64,000 nt of DNA from an uncultured Flavobacteriaceae bacterium (GTDB lineage: Bacteria > Bacteroidota > Bacteroidia > Flavobacteriales > Flavobacteriaceae): NCBI GenBank assembly GCA_947504035.1, contig CANNGA010000001.1, forward strand, positions 415,066 to 479,065. Direction: 5' to 3'. The translations under genes and the position numbers were made by a program. Of this stretch, positions 19,921-27,337 are shown piece after piece. The notes beneath the pieces are model-generated. The model had not been told where the DNA came from and searched no databases. It saw only the letters and a list, made by a program, of their open reading frames with translations. Numbering within the stretch: the first letter of the stretch is position 1; each line of letters opens with the position of its first letter.

Positions 19921-20382
19921 ATGAACACTTTAAAATGGATACTGGTATGCAGTGTATTTGTAATCTCATGCAATTCTAAAACTATGGAAAATAACCTTAT
20001 TATAAAAGATAGTCCCTACACTGTGGAGACAACATATACTAAACTAAGAACATTACTAGAGGGGAACCCTAACTTGAAAATCTTGTTAGAATTAGACCAT
20101 AGTAAAAATGCAGCTTCAGTTGGTTTGGATTTAGAGCCTATTAAAATTATTATGTTTGGTAACCCCAAATTAGGAACACCACTTATGCAAGCCAGTCCAA
20201 CAGTAAGTATAGATTTACCCCAAAAGATAATTGTATATACCGAAGCTTCTAAAACTAAAATAGCCTATAATAATCCTTTGTATTTTAAAGAAAGACATGC
20301 TATTGTAGGTAGAGATGAGGTGTTTCAAAAAATAACCCATGCGCTACACATAATTACGGACAAGGTTATAGTTCCAGAATAG
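19921..20382 (+). CDS. DUF302-family lipoprotein
   Basis: A 153-residue protein with a lipoprotein signal (FVISCNSK, Cys near residue 17) and one DUF302-like domain. The signature is the central stretch KIIMFGNPKLGTPLMQASP followed by DLPQKIIVY. DUF302 proteins are of unknown function and often periplasmic. It follows the azurin gene by about 100 bases in the same direction and might be co-transcribed. Confidence 0.82.
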   Translation: MNTLKWILVCSVFVISCNSKTMENNLIIKDSPYTVETTYTKLRTLLEGNPNLKILLELDHSKNAASVGLDLEPIKIIMFGNPKLGTPLMQASPTVSIDLPQKIIVYTEASKTKIAYNNPLYFKERHAIVGRDEVFQKITHALHIITDKVIVPE

Positions 20383-20409
20383 ATAAAGGCGTAATGTAAG
20401 ATTTTAAAG

Positions 20410-20447
20410 AAAAAATGGGATTGTATTTTAATACAATCCCATTTTTT
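20410..20447. terminator. Bidirectional intrinsic terminator
   Basis: AAAAAATGGGATTGTATT and AATACAATCCCATTTTTT form a long perfect hairpin just after the DUF302-like gene. The remaining 300 bases up to 20748 show nothing recognisable. Confidence 0.88.
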
Positions 20448-20747
20448 ATAGTACTATATCAGTTCTGATATAAAAGTATCTAATGTTTGTTTTAAAATAA
20501 GTAATCATATTAGTACAGTAGCATTGGTAAAAGTGTTTTGTTTATTTTTATAGGAAAATAACCAATCATGTCATTTGGTATAACTTTAACATTCGGGGCT
20601 TTTAAGGATTAATATTTACTTTTAGTTATTTTTGAATGCGTATTAGTATGAAAAGTGTTTTTAAAATGGAAAAAGCATAGGTGAGTATCGGGAGATATCA
20701 ATTATATAGAGACGTGGTTTTAAAACAAGGAGACTAAACGCTATAGA

Positions 20748-21773
20748 ATGACAAAAATGAAGCAGAAATTTATTAAATACATGGTGGTTAATAATACACT
20801 ACAGCACCTATGGCTTGTACTGTTTTCTATCACGGTCTTAATTGCAAACACGGGATATGGCTTACAATCAAAAAAACTAAAGGCACTTATTATAGACGGA
20901 CAGAATCATCATGTGGTTTGGCCAAAAACAACAATCATGTTAAAGCACTATTTGGAAGCAACAGGGCGCTATACAGTAGCCATTTCAAGAACGCGCTTTC
21001 TGTACAAGAGTGAGACTTTTAGTGAATGGTTGCCCTATGCAAATGTTGGAGTAGGTGTTGAAGGCGCGCCTAAAACAGATCCTGAGTTTCGTCCTGATTT
21101 CTCAAAATATGATGTTGTCATTTCAAATTTTGGTTACAATGCAGCGCCTTGGCCAGAACAAACCCAACGTAATTTTGAAACTTATATGGCAAATGGAGGT
21201 GGTTTTGTGAGCATACATAGTGCAGATAATTGTTTTCCCAATTGGGAGGCCTATAATACGATGATTGCTCTTGGAGGATGGGGTGGACGTACAGATGCCA
21301 AAGGCGTCTATTTATATGTAGATGAAATGAATAAGGTTAAAAAAGATAGGGCTTCTGGACCTGTTGGTGTTCATGGTAAACGCGAAGCTTTTGTAGTAAC
21401 CACCTATGCTAAAAGGCATCCCATAACGAAAGGCTTACCAACACAATGGATGCATGCAACAGATGAATGCTATGCTTACTTAAGAGGCCCCGCCGAAAAT
21501 GTACGTGTTTTAGCGACGGCAGTATCGACTAAAAAAGCACCCGAATTGCAACAAAAAGAGCCTGTCGTCATGGCTATAGATTATAAAAAAGGAAGAATCT
21601 TTCATACCACTTTGGGGCATCAAGTAGCATCTTTTGAGTGTGTAGGCTTTATTACGCTGTTTACAAGAGGGGTAGAATGGGCCGCCACAGGGAAGGTAAA
21701 ACGTAAACGCTTACCAAAAGACTTTCCAACGCCAACAGAAGTGTCTAGGCGTGTTTTTAAGTACAACCACTAG
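20748..21773 (+). CDS. ThuA-like domain protein, exported
   Basis: A 341-residue protein. The N-terminal 35 residues hold a hydrophobic segment (LWLVLFSITVLIANTGYGLQ) that acts as a signal peptide or anchor. The rest is a glutamine-amidotransferase-like ThuA fold: LKALIIDGQNHHVVWPKT at the start, GGGFVSIHSADNCFPNW in the middle, and HPITKGLPTQWMHATDECY, then GRIFHTTLGH near the end. ThuA-type domains occur in carbohydrate metabolism. The exact reaction is not known. It ends about 95 bases before the peptide cluster begins. Confidence 0.88.
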   Translation: MTKMKQKFIKYMVVNNTLQHLWLVLFSITVLIANTGYGLQSKKLKALIIDGQNHHVVWPKTTIMLKHYLEATGRYTVAISRTRFLYKSETFSEWLPYANVGVGVEGAPKTDPEFRPDFSKYDVVISNFGYNAAPWPEQTQRNFETYMANGGGFVSIHSADNCFPNWEAYNTMIALGGWGGRTDAKGVYLYVDEMNKVKKDRASGPVGVHGKREAFVVTTYAKRHPITKGLPTQWMHATDECYAYLRGPAENVRVLATAVSTKKAPELQQKEPVVMAIDYKKGRIFHTTLGHQVASFECVGFITLFTRGVEWAATGKVKRKRLPKDFPTPTEVSRRVFKYNH

Positions 21774-21866
21774 ATAGCAATAGGTTTGGTCGGTAGTGCC
21801 TATTTTGAGATTTAAGTATTTGTAAGTTAATAGCAGCTACCTTTTAGGGTAGTGTTATATTATTTT

Positions 21867-22655
21867 ATGAGTAGTACTTTTGTAAAAACCCTTGACATGA
21901 TTAATAGCAGATACGATAGGAATAGAATTTACTTAGATACCCAAGAACAAGATACCATTAGAAATTTCCCCATACTTTTAGGAGGTTCTGGTATTGGTAG
22001 TGTTATAGCCGAATGTGCATTGCGATTAGGCTTTGAAAACATAACGCTTGTAGATGGAGATCACGTAGAGTATTCAAATTTAAACAGGCAAAATTATACA
22101 GAGTATGATGTCTCTACTCATAAAGTAGATGCCTTAAAAAAGCGATTGTTAACCATAAATAACAATGCTAAAATTAAAACATACAATTTCTTTTTAGATA
22201 AAGATAATGTGGAAGCATGTGTGGCTGGACACAAGGTTGCTATAAATGCATTAGATTTCTCGACAGACATACCGTTGGTTTTCGATGAGGTTTGCCAAGC
22301 CAAAGGCATTCCTGTAATACACCCTTATAATTTAGGATGGGGTGGTTTGGTGGCAATTATTGCCCCTAATGGCGTGTCGTTAAAATCAATATTAAAGCCC
22401 TATGAAACATTTAATGAAATTAAAATGGTAGAATACGCTTCTAGTTATTTGAAATTCTGGGGCACCCCACATTATTGGATCGATGAGATTGTAGAAAAAT
22501 ATAAAAACGAAAAGGAAATTTTACCGCCACCACAATTATCTATAGCATCATCTACTGTAGCAGCAATGTGCACGCATTTGCTGTTTAATATTGCAACAGA
22601 TAAAAAGATTAAAACCTTTCCGGAGTTTTATTTGTCAACTATAATGAATCAATAG
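21867..22655 (+). CDS. ThiF/MoeB/E1-like adenylyltransferase
   Basis: A Rossmann-fold enzyme of the ubiquitin-activating E1 superfamily. A GGSGIGSVIAE nucleotide loop lies near residue 40, and LVDGDHVEYSNLNRQ is the family motif. DFSTDIPLVFDEVC follows. No CxxC zinc pairs are seen. Such enzymes adenylate a carboxyl group, and relatives in peptide pathways modify or cyclise the precursor. It heads the putative lipopeptide cluster. The reported GTG at 21852 is less likely than ATG 21867 (MSSTFVK); ATG 21897 (MINSRYDRN) is also possible. The actual substrate is unknown. Confidence 0.85.
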   Translation: MSSTFVKTLDMINSRYDRNRIYLDTQEQDTIRNFPILLGGSGIGSVIAECALRLGFENITLVDGDHVEYSNLNRQNYTEYDVSTHKVDALKKRLLTINNNAKIKTYNFFLDKDNVEACVAGHKVAINALDFSTDIPLVFDEVCQAKGIPVIHPYNLGWGGLVAIIAPNGVSLKSILKPYETFNEIKMVEYASSYLKFWGTPHYWIDEIVEKYKNEKEILPPPQLSIASSTVAAMCTHLLFNIATDKKIKTFPEFYLSTIMNQ

Positions 22656-22831
22656 ACAGAAGTTTATATTGAAACTATAGGGGGCAATAGGTTTTTTAGA
22701 AATGCTGATTTTTGAAAAAAACGGATGTGTCATTTTGATATTGAGAAAACTAACTTGCGAGGGCTGTTTTGAGCAATATGAGATGGCGCACAGCTCATAT
22801 TAAGATGTTATACTTAATGTATAAAGCCTTT

Positions 22832-23590
22832 TTATATAAGTTTGTTGTTGGTGGCATAGGCAATAGCTTCAGAAATATTTGATACATCTAGCTTTTCAAA
22901 TAATTTTTTTCGATGAAATTTCACCGTATCTGGAGACACAAATATGGCACTGGCAACCTCATTAATTGTATAACCTCTGGTAGAGTATTGTAAAATTTCT
23001 TTCTCTCTACTGCTTAATTCTATAACCTTGGTTTCTTTCCAATATCCCCCCTCTAAGTCGTAGTTAAAAACGGTATTATCTCCTTTTTTATATATCTTAA
23101 TATTGCCAGATTTATTTTCGGCAGAGAGCGAAATAATACAGATGGCTTTCCAAACTTTTCCTTTGCGTGTTAGAAATAGAGGTGTGAGTTTTTGGTTGAT
23201 TAAAATAGTTTTGCCCTCTTCGTTTTTTAAATGAAAATCGTAAGAGATGGTGTGGTTTTTTCTTTCCTCAATTGGAATGTTTTCATAAAATTCAAAACCT
23301 ACAGTATTTATTTTTAAAAGGAGGTCTAAATCGGCTTGAACAACATATTTAAAGTAAAAGGCATAGCCCATCTCCTTTACTTCAGCGGCGGTATGCCCGC
23401 AAAGGAATAATGGATTGTCAGAAACGTATTCAAACCCTTTTTCTTGATAGTCGATAACATAGATGCTTTTGTAAGTTGTTCTTGCAAAAGCTTCAATCGG
23501 TTCTAAATAATTGAAGGTCTGTTTTTGCTCGTCTGTGGTGATATCATTCACCGTATTTTTAAAAGAAAAGAAGTCATTTATGTTTGGCAT
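22832..23590 (-). CDS. LuxR-type transcriptional regulator with PAS-like sensor
   Basis: Residues about 205-252 are a LuxR HTH (ELSSREKEILQYSTRGYTI, VSPDTVKFHRKKLFEKLDVSNISEA). The N-terminal 180 residues form a PAS-like sensor region (YVSDNPLFLCGHTAAEV), as in other Bacteroidota LuxR regulators. ATG at 23590 (MPNINDFFSF) is chosen over an in-frame ATG 23 codons upstream. It is divergent from the GNAT gene at 23741 and sits inside the peptide cluster, so it probably controls it. TACTAC half-sites occur in the shared intergenic region and upstream of the precursor genes. Confidence 0.87.
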   Translation of the reverse strand: MPNINDFFSFKNTVNDITTDEQKQTFNYLEPIEAFARTTYKSIYVIDYQEKGFEYVSDNPLFLCGHTAAEVKEMGYAFYFKYVVQADLDLLLKINTVGFEFYENIPIEERKNHTISYDFHLKNEEGKTILINQKLTPLFLTRKGKVWKAICIISLSAENKSGNIKIYKKGDNTVFNYDLEGGYWKETKVIELSSREKEILQYSTRGYTINEVASAIFVSPDTVKFHRKKLFEKLDVSNISEAIAYATNNKLI

Positions 23591-23740
23591 TAATACGTGT
23601 TTCTTACAAAAATAGTGTTTTTTGTATAAAAAATCCACTATAAATTTCATACTAATCAATTCAGTACTACCTTTTTGTGTAATATAAATAATACGTTTTG
23701 GAGTTAGGTTTGAGCATATTACTAACGTACTACTATAACA

Positions 23741-24343
23741 ATGTTCACAAAAACGTATCTAGAAAAATTAGAATTACACCAAGTCTCTGATTTGGCAAAA
23801 TTCATTGTAAATGAAAATTTTAAACACCATTGTAAAACGCAAAGACCTTCAGGCTACGAAGAAGATATTGCTTGTATCTATAACGAGGAAAAAGCATTTT
23901 ATAAAGATTCTGAAGTATATGTTACTAAAGACAATCTAGGGACTATTAATGGGGCAATACGCGTCCTAAAATGGAATTATACCGATGTATTGCCACTTCA
24001 AAAAATTTTTGGAATTAACCCTTTTTTAGTCATTAATAACCCTAATGTAAATGCGATATACCATATTGGGCGCTTTGCTATTAAACAGGAGCTTAGAGAT
24101 ATTAGTTTATTGAAGCAATTAATGGTTTGCGCCATAAGTCCCATATGTAAGCACAGAGAAAATATTGCTTTTGCAGAATGCGATAGCAAATTATTAAGAA
24201 CTTTAAGATTGCTAGGAATTAAAGTAACAGAAATAGGAGCATCTGTACATTATTTAGGTTCGGAAACAGTGCCTATTGTAATGGATTATCGAGGTCTTAT
24301 AAGTTTTTACTCAAAATATAAGTATCTCACGCTCTCCATCTAA
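23741..24343 (+). CDS. GNAT acyltransferase, FeeM/acyl-ACP-using type
   Basis: A 200-residue protein resembling GNAT-fold N-acyl amino acid synthases and autoinducer-synthase-like enzymes, which take the acyl chain from acyl-ACP. Features used are the central YHIGRFAIKQELRDISLL strand-helix and a C-terminal YLGSETVPIVMDYRGLISFY segment typical of this group. In selidamide pathways a GNAT of this kind acylates ornithine or lysine side chains of a ribosomal peptide. Here a peptide-arginase-like gene and an ACP gene lie close by. Which amine it acylates is not shown by the sequence. Confidence 0.65.
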   Translation: MFTKTYLEKLELHQVSDLAKFIVNENFKHHCKTQRPSGYEEDIACIYNEEKAFYKDSEVYVTKDNLGTINGAIRVLKWNYTDVLPLQKIFGINPFLVINNPNVNAIYHIGRFAIKQELRDISLLKQLMVCAISPICKHRENIAFAECDSKLLRTLRLLGIKVTEIGASVHYLGSETVPIVMDYRGLISFYSKYKYLTLSI

Positions 24344-24464
24344 ATAGAGTAATAGCCTAGCAGTACCGTTTATCGTTGTGTGTGTTATTGCAAGGCGCAG
24401 CGTTGGTCTATACTTGTTATTTTATGCATCTCAAGGGTTTACACAAAAGTGTAGTTTTTAACGC

Positions 24465-24480
24465 GTAGTATATGTACTAC
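24465..24480 (+). promoter_or_regulatory. Candidate operator GTAGTA-N4-TACTAC
   Basis: A perfect 6-base inverted repeat, GTAGTA TATG TACTAC. It is centred about 57 bases before the expected transcription start of the precursor promoter, a typical activator position. TACTAC half-sites also lie at 23665-23670 and 23728-23733 between the LuxR and GNAT genes. It could be the LuxR regulator's site. Confidence 0.45.
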
Positions 24481-24514
24481 TCTTTAGTGTAGTGGCTTCT
24501 TTCTTTAAACCGTT

Positions 24515-24522
24515 TAGTTTTG
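24515..24522 (+). promoter_or_regulatory. -7 element of the precursor promoter
   Basis: TAGTTTTG is an exact TAnnTTTG element 25 bases before leader motif copy B. A clear -33 TTG is not visible, which suits an activator-dependent promoter. Confidence 0.45.
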
Positions 24523-24545
24523 AAATAGATTATTGCAATAACGAA

Positions 24546-24582
24546 TTGGCGGATACCGAAAAGCCTTAATTAGAGTAGGTGT
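24546..24582 (+). promoter_or_regulatory. 5'-leader pseudoknot motif, copy B
   Basis: GGC (24548-24550) pairs with GCC (24563-24565), and loop ACC (24555-24557) can pair with GGT (24578-24580). Core ACCGAAAAGCC and TAGAGTAGGT match the other copies. It ends about 20 bases before the first precursor start codon. Confidence 0.6.
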
Positions 24583-24602
24583 AAAAATTAAAACTTTTTA
24601 AA

Positions 24603-24707
24603 ATGAAAGATTTTCAAAACGAATTAGAGATCGTAGAGTTAGAAGAAAGATTAGAAATGGCAGCAGCAGATACTGCAAGATGTGGTGGAGTTATCAACCC
24701 TAAGTAA
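24603..24707 (+). CDS. RiPP precursor peptide 1
   Basis: A 34-residue peptide. Residues 1-19 (MKDFQNELEIVELEERLEM) look like an acidic helical leader. Residues 20-34 are AAADTARCGGVINPK. It is nearly identical to the next gene; only residues 32-33 differ (NP here, KQ there). The single C-terminal Arg (26) next to Cys27 and Gly28-Gly29 is the likely target of the arginase-like enzyme downstream. A double-glycine cut would leave only five residues, so cleavage before the AAAD stretch is more plausible; neither is shown. It is preceded by leader motif copy B, and by its own promoter. Confidence 0.78.
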   Translation: MKDFQNELEIVELEERLEMAAADTARCGGVINPK

Positions 24708-24728
24708 GCATTATTTCAATTTTAAATT

Positions 24729-24765
24729 AAGGCAGAAACTGAAAAGCCTTTAACAGAGTAGGTAA
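24729..24765 (+). promoter_or_regulatory. 5'-leader pseudoknot motif, copy C
   Basis: AAGGC (24729-24733) pairs with GCCTT (24746-24750). Loop ACT (24738-24740) pairs with GGT (24761-24763) through a G-U. It lies between the two precursor genes, so it is probably inside one transcript. This argues for action on the RNA rather than as a promoter. Confidence 0.6.
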
Positions 24766-24793
24766 ATTAATTAATTAATTAAATTCAAAGATT

Positions 24794-24898
24794 ATGAAAG
24801 ATTTTCAAAACGAATTAGAGATTGTAGAATTAGAAGAAAGATTAGAAATGGCTGCAGCAGATACCGCAAGATGTGGTGGTGTAATCAAGCAGAAATAA
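24794..24898 (+). CDS. RiPP precursor peptide 2
   Basis: A 34-residue twin of the gene at 24603, with the same first 31 residues and a C-terminus reading TARCGGVIKQK. At the DNA level the two differ at several synonymous third-codon positions, so selection has kept the protein sequence; the leader and core are both constrained. The flanking spacers have diverged except for the pseudoknot motif. It is followed by a hairpin that may limit read-through into the enzyme genes, a common way to make more precursor than enzyme. Confidence 0.78.
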   Translation: MKDFQNELEIVELEERLEMAAADTARCGGVIKQK

Positions 24899-24909
24899 GA
24901 CTATTTCAT

Positions 24910-24944
24910 AAAGCTATGGGGTGTTGCCACTCCATAGCTTTTAA
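24910..24944 (+). terminator. Partial terminator after the precursors
   Basis: AAAGCTATGG (24910-24919) pairs with CCATAGCTTT (24932-24941), followed by only four T. It lies 18 bases before the protease gene, so it probably reduces rather than stops transcription into the enzyme genes. Confidence 0.65.
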
Positions 24945-24958
24945 ATCACAAAGACAAG

Positions 24959-26068
24959 ATGAAGGATATAGCTTTTTTAGCCACAGAAGAAGGGTACTTT
25001 TTAGAGTACAACAATCGGTTTTTTAAAACTTCTGCTTTATTATTTAATATCCTAAAATTGAATAATGAAAAGGTCGCTATTTTTAAAATAAAAGAAATGG
25101 TTTTAGAACAATTTGATTATAGCATAGAGGAAAATGAGATTGTTGAACTTATAGAAAAACAAGAGCATGTTTTACAAAAATCGGTAGTAACCCATGCCTC
25201 TTATATTTATTTAAAAATAGAGCTTATAAAAGGGAATGTACTTGCGTTTTTAAGTAAAGCAATGGTACCGCTGTATAAACGCTTTTCTTTTTATATGTTT
25301 TGTATGGTGTCTTTAGTCTTGAATGTGTTTTTCTTTACACAAATCAAGTTCGATTTTGATATTAATACGTTTAATGTTTTTATTATTTACCCATTACTGT
25401 TGTTGTCTTTATTGTTTCATGAATTGGGACATGCAAGTGCTTCTGCCAGCTATGGGATTACGCCCAAAACTATAGGGTTTGGATTTTATTATGTATTCCC
25501 AGTTTTTTATTCTGATGTGTCCAAAATATGGGTTTTAAATAAATACAAAAGAATTATTGTGAATTTAGGAGGGATTTACTTCCAAATCATTTTTATTAAT
25601 GTTTTGATTGTCCTTTGTTACCTTTCAGGGTACACCCAATTGACCTATGTCATTTATATTAATTATTTAATCATTTTAGTATCGCTAAATCCCTTTTTTA
25701 GAAATGATGGCTACTGGATATTAAGCGATTATTTTAACATTCCAAATCTACAAAAAGAAGTAAAACTTTTTTTTGTAAAACTGGTTTCAGATAGCAATTA
25801 TTTCAAAAAATATACAAAAGTGCAGTTTTACATTTTAGCCTTATATACGGTGTGCGCTTTTGTGTCTTACATTTTTATTATCATATACATTTTTAACAGT
25901 TTAAGGGTAGAATACCCTAAGCTTTTAGAGCTATTTAATGCGTCGCAAACGCCTGTGATAGCGGTTGTAAAAGCTAATGCGACGTTTTTATTTCAAATTA
26001 CGGTTAAACATATCATTTTCGTTGTGTTGTCCTTTAAATTCATAAAGAAATATGTTAGAAAACGTTAA
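24959..26068 (+). CDS. Membrane M50 (site-2-protease-like) peptidase with PqqD-like N-terminus
   Basis: A 369-residue integral membrane protein. Residues 1-75 resemble a PqqD-type peptide-binding domain (FLEYNNRFFKTSALLFNILK, then ENEIVELIEKQEHVL). Several hydrophobic helices follow. The M50 zinc site is HELGH (154-158), with the third ligand likely Asp250 in NPFFRNDGYW. It is the only protease in the cluster and may remove the precursor leader at the membrane. No C39 peptidase-type transporter is present. The start overlaps nothing; its stop overlaps the next gene by 17 bases. Confidence 0.8.
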   Translation: MKDIAFLATEEGYFLEYNNRFFKTSALLFNILKLNNEKVAIFKIKEMVLEQFDYSIEENEIVELIEKQEHVLQKSVVTHASYIYLKIELIKGNVLAFLSKAMVPLYKRFSFYMFCMVSLVLNVFFFTQIKFDFDINTFNVFIIYPLLLLSLLFHELGHASASASYGITPKTIGFGFYYVFPVFYSDVSKIWVLNKYKRIIVNLGGIYFQIIFINVLIVLCYLSGYTQLTYVIYINYLIILVSLNPFFRNDGYWILSDYFNIPNLQKEVKLFFVKLVSDSNYFKKYTKVQFYILALYTVCAFVSYIFIIIYIFNSLRVEYPKLLELFNASQTPVIAVVKANATFLFQITVKHIIFVVLSFKFIKKYVRKR

Positions 26069-27284
26069 ATATACCACATCAAGTTACATCGTATTGGTAG
26101 CGCAAAACAATAAAACGTATCAATTAAAGCATCTCATTACACGAAAAGTTTTTGGGATCAACCCCAAAGTAGCTTCCATAATAAAAGGCTTTGATACAGC
26201 ACAGACTATCAAAGAAAGTTACGCGTCGTGCAGTAGTAATAAAACTATAAGTGAGACGGCATATTATGAAAAAATAAATTTTTTGGTGTCTCATAAAGTC
26301 CTTGTTTTAAGTGAAGACGATGAACATTTGGTGCAACCTTCAGAGCATAATTTTTTTAATAGTCCTAGTTTAGATTTCACCAACCCCAAAAGAGAGATCG
26401 CCTTTTTAGGGGTGCCTTTTGGAAATGGAAATAGAAAAGACCACAGGTGTTACGAATCTCCAAAATATATAAGAGCTTATGCGAAAAGCCATAATTGCCA
26501 TTTAACCATAGATAAACATTTTGAGGCGATATCTTCTATCATAGATTTTAAAAAACTCAAGGCACATATTAGTCATAACAGTATTAAAGATTGGGGCGAT
26601 TTATATATTAACATAGACGAGTCTAAGCAAAAGACCTATGCTAATATTTATAAAAGCATCAAACAATTGCTACAACATAATAAAGTCCCTTTTGTGTTAG
26701 GAGGAGATCACTCAATTTCTTTTCCAATTATAAAAGCTTTAGGCGAGCAGTACAAACGTTTTAATGTGATTCATTTCGATGCGCATTTAGATACTTACGA
26801 GCGTTTAGATGATACGCTTTACACATCGGGAGACATGACGCACAACCATGGCAATTTTATAACATCCTGTTTAAAACAAGATAGCGTTGCCACGATCTAT
26901 CATGTTGGTGTACGAGGCGTTGTCAATGCAGATATGGGACTAAAATCTAAAAAACAACAGGTGATTTGGGCAGATCAAATTATGAATGAAGAGGTCAATT
27001 TTGAGCAAATCATTTCTAATGATCTACCCGTTTATATCACGTTTGATATTGATGTTTTCGATCCGGTATATGTATCAGGAACAGCCACGCCAGTTATTAA
27101 TGGGCTCCACTACAGTCATGTAAATAGAATTCTAAAGACGTTGGCTCATTTAAATGTTATAGGTGTAGATTTAGTTGAGGTGAACCCTAGTTTAGATAGC
27201 GATGAATTAACGGTAGACCTCGCCTTAAATGTAATATTTATGCTTATGAATTTAATCGATGATGCCGTTTTAGAGCCTGTGTAG
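26052..27284 (+). CDS. Peptide-arginase-like enzyme with RRE-like N-terminus
   Basis: An arginase/ureohydrolase of 410 residues. The manganese ligands are all present: His220 in GGDHS, Asp243/His245/Asp247 in DAHLD, and Asp332/Asp334 in DIDVFDP. Free-arginine arginases are about 300 residues. Here an extra 100 N-terminal residues look like a PqqD-type domain (YIVLVAQNNKTYQLKH, VASIIKGFD, EKINFLVSHKVLVL). OspR-type peptide arginases turn Arg into ornithine in RiPP precursors, and the neighbouring precursors have one Arg in the core. It is therefore probably a peptide arginase. It is translationally coupled to the protease gene by overlap. Confidence 0.8.
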   Translation: MLENVKYTTSSYIVLVAQNNKTYQLKHLITRKVFGINPKVASIIKGFDTAQTIKESYASCSSNKTISETAYYEKINFLVSHKVLVLSEDDEHLVQPSEHNFFNSPSLDFTNPKREIAFLGVPFGNGNRKDHRCYESPKYIRAYAKSHNCHLTIDKHFEAISSIIDFKKLKAHISHNSIKDWGDLYINIDESKQKTYANIYKSIKQLLQHNKVPFVLGGDHSISFPIIKALGEQYKRFNVIHFDAHLDTYERLDDTLYTSGDMTHNHGNFITSCLKQDSVATIYHVGVRGVVNADMGLKSKKQQVIWADQIMNEEVNFEQIISNDLPVYITFDIDVFDPVYVSGTATPVINGLHYSHVNRILKTLAHLNVIGVDLVEVNPSLDSDELTVDLALNVIFMLMNLIDDAVLEPV

Positions 27285-27337
27285 TAGTAGCATGCAGAGC
27301 TTTCGATTGTATAAAATAAATGTGTTAATACGTAATT

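Noticed and set aside
24603..24898. Precursors as ordinary double-glycine bacteriocins
   Set aside because: No C39 peptidase transporter in the cluster, and a cut after GG would leave only five residues.
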